The position numbers were made by a program, and so were the translations under genes. Below, piece by piece: positions 1-5,555 of a stretch of DNA of 8,021 nucleotides. The number at the start of each line of letters is the position of its first letter. Within the stretch, counting starts at the first letter, position 1. The DNA lies in the NCBI GenBank assembly GCA_964354135.1, contig CAYGZA010000311.1, positions 1-8,021 of the forward strand, given 5' to 3'. The stretch is from CAYGZA01 sp964354135. Its GTDB lineage: Bacteria > Planctomycetota > Planctomycetia > Pirellulales > Thermoguttaceae. The notes below the pieces were generated by a model. That model had not been told where the DNA came from. It did no database searches and worked only from the letters and a program-made list of their open reading frames with translations.

Positions 1-17
1 GCGTACCTTTTTCTCAT
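1..17 (-). CDS. Start of an unidentified gene running off the left edge (5' fragment)
   Basis: An ATG at 17-15 on the minus strand is preceded by a strong Shine-Dalgarno sequence, AAAGGAG (32-26), eight bases upstream. The frame stays open to the edge and encodes only M-R-K-R-Y followed by GC, which must be Ala. Five to six residues cannot identify a protein. A short basic start of this kind is common in IS3-type transposase OrfA proteins, and an insertion sequence next to a defence locus would be ordinary, but this is only a suggestion. The gene has the same orientation as the operon to its right and is separated from it by about 240 bases. Its start codon lies in one arm of an inverted repeat, described separately. 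The strong ribosome binding site is the main reason for calling it. Confidence 0.5.
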
Positions 18-83
18 GGCGGTTTCTCCTTTCTTGCTCGAAAGCGGTCCGGACTACACCGCCCGGACCTGAGGAACCGCCAT
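16..83 (-). promoter_or_regulatory. Nested inverted-repeat leader overlapping the start codon and RBS of the left-edge gene
   Basis: Bases 71-83 are complementary to 16-28 over 13 positions with one mismatch (25/74). Nested inside, 46-52 (GGTCCGG) and 63-69 (CCGGACC) form a perfect 7-bp stem with a 10-base loop. In minus-strand RNA the outer stem would pair the start codon (17-15) and the last GAG of the Shine-Dalgarno sequence with an upstream segment. This looks like a structure able to hide the translation start. The upstream arm also holds an ATG (83-81) opening a nine-codon frame (MAVPQVRAV, stop 56-54) with no clear ribosome binding site. There is no U-run after the stems, so a terminator is unlikely. 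Function is inferred from geometry only; a mobile-element end is an alternative. Confidence 0.45.
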
Positions 84-258
84 TTTCTATTTCAACTAAG
101 CCGGGGACAACTTCTCACGTTTTCGCTCTCGTCAACAACTCCCGCCACGTTCACCTTCATCCTTTCCTCGTCGTCCGTTTTCCTTCAGTCGGATGTGGCG
201 GTAGTCGAAATCTCCCAGTTCTGACAGCGACTTCACGCAACGCCTCGCTCCCAAACGC
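84..258. other. Intergenic stretch with no convincing gene
   Basis: This stretch follows the stop of the helicase gene. The plus strand is rich in T and C. I see no strong hairpin plus U-run terminator. A 22-codon minus-strand frame (160 to 92) starts at an ATG just after AGGAAAGG, but it has no recognisable features. The frame of the helicase also stays open for 46 codons after its TGA without sign of family similarity. Neither is called as a gene. Confidence 0.5.
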
Positions 259-3200
259 TCAATCCCTCGCAGTCAGATCGACTCCCATCCAGCAGATCAA
301 AACGACATCATCCGGCTGAATCGTTGGCAGCGGCTCCGGCTGGACGAAGGGCTGCAAACCCAACTCCCGCACCTTCTCGACGAGTGCGGTGGAAGCCACA
401 TACGGGTCGTCGGCCTCCGGGTTGAACACGTCCTTGATTGCTCGCTCGAAGCGGATGCCCCAGGGGGCCTCGATGGACTCGACCAGCAAGTCCAGTTCGT
501 TCTGCCGAATTTCGGGGGGCGGGTACTTCCGCAGATGCTCGGCGGCGTTGCGGAAGAAGGGCCGAATGCGCGGCTGCAAGTTGAGTGGGTCGGTGGCGAA
601 CTGCCACTCGGCAAAAATGTCCTGCCGCGCCGCCGCCCAAGCATCGTAGCTCGCGGTCGCCAGGTCGTCGGGTAGATGCCGCGGCGTATCCTCGGCGCAG
701 GTGATCGTCCGCAGGCAGGCCAGCGTGTTGCGCACCAGTTGGCTGCCGTCCAGCGGCACAAAGCGGAGGAACACGCGCTCATCCACGCGGGCGCAGAAGA
801 AGTGGCCCTTGGCCGGGCCGCCAGCCAGGCCGGAACCCGCTCCCCACGCCAGGGCCTTGACTGCCTCGCCGTGAACCTGCAAACCCTTCCGCAACTCCTG
901 CCGGTACTCCTCGCCCGTGTGGGCCAGGGGGTCTTCGCCGGCATTGACCAACAGGTCATTCTCTTCACGGCGCAGCGATTCGATCTCCGTGCGGTTTTGG
1001 CTGAACACCACCTCGCCGGTCGGGCCGCCGGGAATGACTTCGCTCTCCACGCCGATGGACGCCGCCGCCTGGGCGAGCTTGCGGCGGATACGCTGTTCCA
1101 GGTTCAGCAACTCGTCCAGTTGCCTATCCGGGAAGAAGCACCACATGTAGACATCGGCGTGCCGGCTGCCGATGCGGTCGATGCGCCCGTGTCGCTGGAC
1201 CAGCCGCATGGGATTCCACGGCAGATCGTAGTTGATGATGTTGCGGCACTGTTGGAGGTTCACGCCCTCGGCCAGCACGTCGGTGGTAATCAGGATGTCG
1301 AAGCGGTCTTCGTTGCGGCCGGGAGGGGCTTCGCTGGAGACCGGCACAAAGCCGAAGACGGCATCTTCACGGGAAACCCCGTGCCGGCTTTCCTGCCCCG
1401 CCACCGACACGATTCGCCCCCGGTAGGCTGCAAATCTCTTTTGGCTGTCCACTAGCTTGTGGACATGCTTTTCAATCCAGTCGGCGGTGTCGGCAAAGTA
1501 CGAGAAAACGATGATCTTCCGCTTGTCCCGAGTGTCTTCTTCCCCAATGCCGTCCTTCTCCGCCGCGCGGAGGATCTCGGCCAGAGCCTCCGTGAGTTCT
1601 GCCAGCTTGGGGTCGTTGTCGGCTTTGACCGTCGCCGCCGTGTCGGCAAACCGCCGCAGGATGTCACGGTCGGCCTTCACCGCTGCCCTCAACGCCTCGA
1701 CATCGTACTTGTCGGTCGGCTCTGCTCCGGTCTCTTCCAGCCGCCGTTCCCACTCCTCGTCGCTGTCGATGCTCGACCACTCCTCCAACGCCTTGGGCGA
1801 GAGGAGGTAGCCGGCGTTTAGGGCGTCCAGGAAGGCGTCGTGGCTGTCGGCCATGCGCCCTGCCGTCAGGCCGAAGGCGTAGGCCGACGACTCAAACCGT
1901 TTCAGCAGCCCTGAGCGAATTAGCCCGACCAAGGTTAGTTGCGACCCCTCCACCGTATTGTCCAAACGGTGGGTGGACGGGCAGTACCGCGCCATTGTCA
2001 ACAGCGGCTCCTGATGCTCGTCCTCCGGGGCCAGGGCCTCCTTCAACTGGTCGAAGAACCCAGGCAGCACTTCTTCCAGGTCGTAGTTGAGCGCTTCAAC
2101 GTGCGGCTCGGGGAACTGCACCAACATTTCCACGCCGCCGGGGCCACGGATGCGGTCGTTCGGGTAGTACCGTCGCACGAAATGCCGGGTTCGTCGCACG
2201 GTCACGGCGTCGAGCACGTCGAATAGCATGTCGGGGCGCAGGTCGTCAGGACTCTCCCGCGCCGTTTCGCCGAATCGCTCCTTCAGCGAGCGGATCCCGC
2301 GCTCGGCGAAAACCGCGTCGTGGCCGACAAACAGGGTCAGCAGATAGTACAAGTCCCACAGCGAGTTGTTCACGGGCGTGGCCGTGACCAGCACCAACTG
2401 CTTGGGCGGCTTTCCCAAGAGCAGCCGGCGCAGCGCCTGGGCACGCCGCGTATCGGGATTGCGGAAGACGTGGGCTTCATCCACTACCACCATCGCGTAG
2501 TCGTTGGGACGGTAGCAGAGGTAATTCCCTTCGCCCCCCAGTTGCCGGTCGTTGAGGAGTTCCTCGAAGGAGACGTTCTCGATGTAAAGCTGGTGGTCGT
2601 CGGAAAATCGTTTCCACATCCCGTCGCGCAACGCGGCCGGCGAGATCAACAGCACCCGCTGCCGCCGGTCCTGCACCACCTCCCGGATCAACTCGCCGGC
2701 AACGAAGGTCTTGCCCAGGCCCACGCCATCGGCAAACAGCACGCCGTTGTACTTGCCCAGGATTCGCCGGGCACGCCACAGGCCGTCGCTCTGAAACGTG
2801 GTCAGCCGGATGATCGGGTCGGTGGACTGCTCCTCCTCCAATTCCCGCCCATACAACTCCCAAAGGACTCGCAAGTAGATCAGGTACGGGGGGTATTCCT
2901 CGTATCGCTTTTGGTAGATCGCGGCCAGGTCGAACGGCTGGGCCTCTTCCCAAAGCTCGTCGAACCACTGCTTCACCTGTCGCACGGGCGTGGGGTCGTA
3001 GCGGCCGAGGTTCAGTTCCAGGTTGCTCGTCAGTCCGGCGGCCGTGAAGTTGCTCGACCCGGCGATAACCCCCTCGTCGTCGGCGAAGATGTACGCCTTG
3101 CCGTGGAGGAACCCCTTTTCGTAGCGGCGGACTTCGACCGTGCCCGATTCCAACAGCGCCAACAGCCGGCGAATGGCGGCCTCGGTCGCCGGGGCAAACT

Positions 3201-3528
3201 CCAGCAGGTTCCGGTCGCGCAGCAGCCCGGCATCGTTGGCGCGCATGGCTTCATGGACCACGCGGGCGTCAAACCGCGCCGGCGATTCGCCGATCTTGCG
3301 CGCCGGCCGGGCAGGTGGCGGCGTAGGCTCGGCACCCAGCAGCAGCCGTACCTTGGGCAGGCGTTCGAGCCGGTCGGCCAGCAATCCGAACCCTTCAGGG
3401 TTGAAGTAGCCGCTGGCGATGGCAAGTTCGATGGGCCGCGCGTAGGTCTCGGCCAACCAGTCCAGATGGCCGCGCAAGGCCGCCACCAGCGTGTTGCCGT
3501 TGCGATTGTCAACGAACTCGGGCTTCAT
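259..3528 (-). CDS. Phospholipase-D/SNF2 helicase fusion protein (DNA translocase with HKD nuclease-like domain)
   Basis: This is a 1089-residue cytoplasmic protein with two modules. Residues 1-200 form a PLD-like domain with one HKD-type motif: H142-x-K144, D150, then GSSNFT at 157-162. The K-to-D distance is five rather than the classic four. Residues about 240-830 form a two-lobed SNF2/SF2 ATPase: Q246 upstream, Walker A DGVGLGKT (267-274), Walker B DEAH (350-353), TATP (382-385), lobe-2 strand KIIVFSYF (671-678), TTDVLAEGVNLQQ (748-760) and QRHGRIDRIG (778-787). A long segment (about 460-670) separates the lobes; residues 840-1089 are unassigned. All motifs look intact, so it should hydrolyse ATP and move on DNA; PLD nuclease activity is inferred. 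The ATG is the first start after an in-frame TGA (3534-3532) and lies seven bases after the previous gene, with a poor Shine-Dalgarno, suggesting coupled translation. The function resembles DISARM DrmD plus DrmC in one chain, but identity is not established. Confidence 0.93.
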   Translation of the reverse strand: MKPEFVDNRNGNTLVAALRGHLDWLAETYARPIELAIASGYFNPEGFGLLADRLERLPKVRLLLGAEPTPPPARPARKIGESPARFDARVVHEAMRANDAGLLRDRNLLEFAPATEAAIRRLLALLESGTVEVRRYEKGFLHGKAYIFADDEGVIAGSSNFTAAGLTSNLELNLGRYDPTPVRQVKQWFDELWEEAQPFDLAAIYQKRYEEYPPYLIYLRVLWELYGRELEEEQSTDPIIRLTTFQSDGLWRARRILGKYNGVLFADGVGLGKTFVAGELIREVVQDRRQRVLLISPAALRDGMWKRFSDDHQLYIENVSFEELLNDRQLGGEGNYLCYRPNDYAMVVVDEAHVFRNPDTRRAQALRRLLLGKPPKQLVLVTATPVNNSLWDLYYLLTLFVGHDAVFAERGIRSLKERFGETARESPDDLRPDMLFDVLDAVTVRRTRHFVRRYYPNDRIRGPGGVEMLVQFPEPHVEALNYDLEEVLPGFFDQLKEALAPEDEHQEPLLTMARYCPSTHRLDNTVEGSQLTLVGLIRSGLLKRFESSAYAFGLTAGRMADSHDAFLDALNAGYLLSPKALEEWSSIDSDEEWERRLEETGAEPTDKYDVEALRAAVKADRDILRRFADTAATVKADNDPKLAELTEALAEILRAAEKDGIGEEDTRDKRKIIVFSYFADTADWIEKHVHKLVDSQKRFAAYRGRIVSVAGQESRHGVSREDAVFGFVPVSSEAPPGRNEDRFDILITTDVLAEGVNLQQCRNIINYDLPWNPMRLVQRHGRIDRIGSRHADVYMWCFFPDRQLDELLNLEQRIRRKLAQAAASIGVESEVIPGGPTGEVVFSQNRTEIESLRREENDLLVNAGEDPLAHTGEEYRQELRKGLQVHGEAVKALAWGAGSGLAGGPAKGHFFCARVDERVFLRFVPLDGSQLVRNTLACLRTITCAEDTPRHLPDDLATASYDAWAAARQDIFAEWQFATDPLNLQPRIRPFFRNAAEHLRKYPPPEIRQNELDLLVESIEAPWGIRFERAIKDVFNPEADDPYVASTALVEKVRELGLQPFVQPEPLPTIQPDDVVLICWMGVDLTARD

Positions 3529-3535
3529 GCGTCAC

Positions 3536-3934
3536 TCATACGGAAACCCGCTGGAAGAGGGTTTTCAGAGCGTCGGCGGCAGGTTTACTGCGCTCTTGGA
3601 GTGCCAGTCCGCGGATTTCTGCGTGTCCCGGGTCGTTCTCGGCGGCGACGGCCACCACGTCCAGATGCAGAGGCTCGCCCCTAGCATCGGTAAGCTGTCG
3701 GATTGCGCCGGCGGTCGCCTCGATGAGAAAGCTCCCTGGGATCACGCCCGGCTTCCTGAGAACGTCTTCCGTCGAGACGACGCGGGCTCGGTAAACGGAG
3801 ATGCCCTCCTCACCTTCGCGGAGCTTGAAGTTGGGGCTTGTAATGCGGTCGGGCGGTGCAAACCAGCGAGTCCCCGGTGGGATGCGACGAAATACAGGCT
3901 CATCATCGGGGATTGACTGTTCGCACACCGCCAT
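3536..3934 (-). CDS. Small protein of unknown function (132 aa), third gene of the inserted cassette
   Basis: This soluble protein has no membrane segment or signal peptide. Visible features are FRRIPP (15-20), a segment rich in Ser/Asn/Phe then GISVYRA (31-50), GVIPGSF (63-69) and DPGHAEIRG (101-109). I recall similar arginine-Ile-Pro, Ser-x-x-Phe and H-A-x-I-x-G patterns in uncharacterised small bacterial proteins, but cannot attach a function, and no catalytic motif stands out. It begins 21 bases after the stop of the 180-residue gene and ends seven bases before the helicase ATG. The start is ambiguous. CGAGGA abuts the ATG at 3934 directly, too close for a normal ribosome binding site, whereas the GTG at codon 3 (3928) would be spaced six bases from it, giving a 130-residue protein. 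The dense packing and a reading frame uninterrupted between neighbours support a real gene. Confidence 0.8.
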   Translation of the reverse strand: MAVCEQSIPDDEPVFRRIPPGTRWFAPPDRITSPNFKLREGEEGISVYRARVVSTEDVLRKPGVIPGSFLIEATAGAIRQLTDARGEPLHLDVVAVAAENDPGHAEIRGLALQERSKPAADALKTLFQRVSV

Positions 3935-3955
3935 TCCTCGCCGCGTTGGTTGGCG

Positions 3956-4498
3956 CTAGGCTTCCACGCGCCAGACGTACTCAAGAACGGTGTCCAGCCG
4001 ATCCCCCTCGAAAACCATTCCTTCGTTCTGGTCAGCCTTCGAGCGGTCCCTCCAGTAGTAGGTTGCCTCGCCTTCTGCCACAATCTCAAGCTCGAAGTAA
4101 CGCTCTCCGGCCTCCCACTCAAATTGCGCGCCACCGTTGCGAGTTGGATTAACGTGTGGCTGCGGCAGATCGGGGACTTGCGCCAAGCACTCAATGAGGC
4201 TCTGCGCCGCCGCTACGAGACGTGCGTCGGGCGTGGGCGCACCATACGAATCCCAACCGTCGGGAAGCGATTGGATCGCCTGCAACTGCTTGCGAACGAA
4301 CGGCAGCCACGGGCACTGGGTTATGCCAGCGCTGACCGGCCAATCCTCCGGCACTATGCACTCGATACGGTAATCCGCCGGCACCACGCGTTCGATCAGC
4401 CCGCTACTAATCGTCAGTTGATCGCTCACCGATGCAGGACGGAGTGCGCCGCGCAGCTCGCTGGCTGCCCCTTCGTGGACCGATGCTTCCGCAATCAT
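3956..4498 (-). CDS. Uncharacterised protein with LPDGWDSYGA motif (180 aa), second gene of the cassette
   Basis: The most conserved-looking part is LPDGWDSYGA at residues 78-87, followed by a helix-like Ala/Leu stretch (92-105) and then GGAQFEWEAGERYFELEIV (122-140), an alternating pattern suggesting beta strands. I recognise the combination of an LP-x-G/N-W-D-S-Y motif and a later G-G-x-Q-x-E-W motif from widespread hypothetical bacterial proteins; no function is known to me. No transmembrane segment or signal peptide is visible. A longer frame opens at 4564, but the ATG at 4498 is preferred: its first bases overlap the stop of the TIGR04255 gene (ATGA, 4498-4495), and GGGAGAG (4511-4505) stands at proper distance upstream. 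That arrangement implies translational coupling and probably matched amounts of the two proteins, which may be partners. That is inference. Confidence 0.85.
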   Translation of the reverse strand: MIAEASVHEGAASELRGALRPASVSDQLTISSGLIERVVPADYRIECIVPEDWPVSAGITQCPWLPFVRKQLQAIQSLPDGWDSYGAPTPDARLVAAAQSLIECLAQVPDLPQPHVNPTRNGGAQFEWEAGERYFELEIVAEGEATYYWRDRSKADQNEGMVFEGDRLDTVLEYVWRVEA

Positions 4499-5322
4499 CT
4501 TAGTCTCTCCCATGCTTGGTGCATTTCTGGACGCGTGAGCGAGGCGAAACCCCGCACGATCCACTCATGGCCCAAGTCAATCCCGGCCAAAGCGCTCGCT
4601 ACGTCCTTCGTCTTGAGTTGCCCTCGCGCCGTCAAGTCCAGACGCAACACGTGCCTCTTGTCGCTCAGCACAACCGCAGTCGTGAGGTTCACGTTTAGGC
4701 GCCCCGCATTGTCGGGCATCGGGAACGCGAAATCCAGCACCACCTTGTCAGGCGCGGGGAGCCAATCGTCGCTCAACTGGTTTGTCCAGACAGTCAGTGT
4801 CCTGGCTACCGCCGGCCCAAGGTTGTGCAGCCCCTCGTAGTCAATGTGGTTGATGTAGGTGACGCTCCAGGATGTCGGTTCAAGCTGACCAATCTCTTCC
4901 ACGCGGAAGAACTCCTCTACCTGGTTCAATTGTTCGCTGAACTCTTGCCGCCTCTCCGCGTAAGGGAGATAAGCCACCTCCTCGCCCGTCCTCAGCCAGT
5001 TGGCGAACAGCGCGTTCTTCTGAATCTGAACGACGTGCTGACCGTTCTCCGACGCCGCCCAAAGGCGTGGTCCCGGGAGGCGGTCGGAGACCTGCCACCG
5101 TATCATCGGGACGCCCAGCCGCTCTTCGTCAAACAGTTCGCGGACTTCTTCGACCGGCGGCCGTTCCTCCAAGTTCGGGAACCGGGCACGGAAACAGCGA
5201 TGCCACAGAAGCCCTTGATGGGCGGAGGTGAACTTCTCCAGCGGGCGGAAATGGACCCCAAGCACCGTCTCGATGACCGGTGGCTTGCCGAAGCGGGGTA
5301 GTTCCTCAATGCTACTGCTCAT
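4495..5322 (-). CDS. TIGR04255 family protein (275 aa), first gene of the cassette
   Basis: The protein matches the pattern I know for TIGR04255, a sporadically distributed family of unknown function and about this length. Hallmarks in order: PPVIETVLGVHF (14-25), RLWAASENGQHVVQIQKN (86-103) followed by NWLR (108-111), SVTYINHI (153-160), LDLTARG (228-234) and a C-terminal block, GHEWIVRGFASLT then MHQAW (251-271). It looks full length and soluble, with no nuclease, protease or nucleotide-binding motif that I can see. The frame is open from a TTG at 5346, but the ATG at 5322 is chosen because AGGTGA lies just before it (5329-5324) and the family begins close to its L-P-x-F and P-P-V residues. 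It overlaps the next gene by ATGA. Position between a DNA methylase and a helicase suggests a defence-linked role, which is inference. Confidence 0.9.
   Translation of the reverse strand: MSSSIEELPRFGKPPVIETVLGVHFRPLEKFTSAHQGLLWHRCFRARFPNLEERPPVEEVRELFDEERLGVPMIRWQVSDRLPGPRLWAASENGQHVVQIQKNALFANWLRTGEEVAYLPYAERRQEFSEQLNQVEEFFRVEEIGQLEPTSWSVTYINHIDYEGLHNLGPAVARTLTVWTNQLSDDWLPAPDKVVLDFAFPMPDNAGRLNVNLTTAVVLSDKRHVLRLDLTARGQLKTKDVASALAGIDLGHEWIVRGFASLTRPEMHQAWERLR
4505..4511 (-). promoter_or_regulatory. Ribosome binding site that fixes the start of the 180-aa gene
   Basis: GGGAGAG on the minus strand lies six bases before the ATG at 4498 and sits inside the last codons of the TIGR04255 gene. It decides against the two upstream in-frame ATGs at 4564 and 4513, for which no comparable sequence is seen. 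Confidence 0.65.
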
Positions 5323-5330
5323 ATCACCTA

Positions 5331-5359
5331 ATGCTATACCCCACAAGGAGTTGAGTCAA
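5331..5359 (-). promoter_or_regulatory. Candidate sigma-70-like promoter for the cassette-helicase genes
   Basis: On the minus strand TTGACT (5359-5354, five of six consensus matches) is followed after 17 bases by TAGCAT (5336-5331, four of six). Transcription would begin one or two bases before the ATG at 5322, giving an almost leaderless message that would lack the AGGTGA ribosome binding site. TATAGC (5338-5333) is an alternative -10 with a short 15-base spacer. It is a sequence match only. Confidence 0.35.
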
Positions 5360-5457
5360 ATGCCCGACGCTTGTTGCCCTTGGAGAACGTCCGAAACCGC
5401 GTAACCTTGGTCAGTATAGTTGGCAACCTCTGCACAAGCCAGCGCCCCGCCAGGGTT

Positions 5458-5486
5458 CGTGTACCCAAACAGGGGGAGCGTGTCAA
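5458..5486 (-). promoter_or_regulatory. Second, weaker promoter candidate upstream of the cassette
   Basis: A perfect TTGACA (5486-5481) on the minus strand is followed after 17 bases by TACACG (5463-5458), which matches the -10 consensus at only three of six positions. It would give a leader of about 130 bases before the TIGR04255 ATG. A lone TATACT (5418-5413) also lies in this gap but has no -35 partner. Confidence 0.2.
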
Positions 5487-5555
5487 GGCGAGACACTTCC
5501 GCCTGCCACCTCCGGTTCGTCCAATGATCTTCTTATCGGTACGCGGACAGTGCCA

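Larger units (their letters stand above)
5323..5555. other. Gap between methyltransferase and cassette
   Basis: This 233-base stretch is far larger than any other spacing in the operon. It holds the two promoter candidates listed and a weak 5-bp hairpin (5480-5484 with 5492-5496, seven-base loop) without a U-run. No gene, strong terminator or tRNA is seen. Its presence suggests that the cassette and helicase can be transcribed separately from the methyltransferase. Confidence 0.6.

Noticed and set aside
46..69. Rho-independent terminator at the GGTCCGG/CCGGACC stem
   Set aside because: No run of T follows the stem on either strand, and the stem sits within the leader of the next gene.
92..160. 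22-codon minus-strand frame after AGGAAAGG
   Set aside because: The purine-rich stretch abuts the ATG, and the peptide has no family resemblance, so a real gene is not supported.
121..261. Stop-codon readthrough extension of the helicase by 46 codons
   Set aside because: The frame stays open after TGA, but the protein already ends in a natural-looking way and the extra residues show no domain.
676..1455. Open frame of 259 codons on the plus strand
   Set aside because: It is antisense to the second helicase lobe and has no domain or ribosome binding site supporting it.
2320..3684. Open frame of 454 codons on the plus strand
   Set aside because: It lies antisense to the PLD-SNF2 gene, whose motifs are unmistakable. 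Its translation is rich in Gln, Arg, Val and Pro without any recognisable domain, as expected of a GC-rich shadow frame.
5322..5346. TTG start at 5346 for the TIGR04255 gene
   Set aside because: No Shine-Dalgarno stands before it, while the ATG at 5322 has AGGTGA and fits the family N-terminus.
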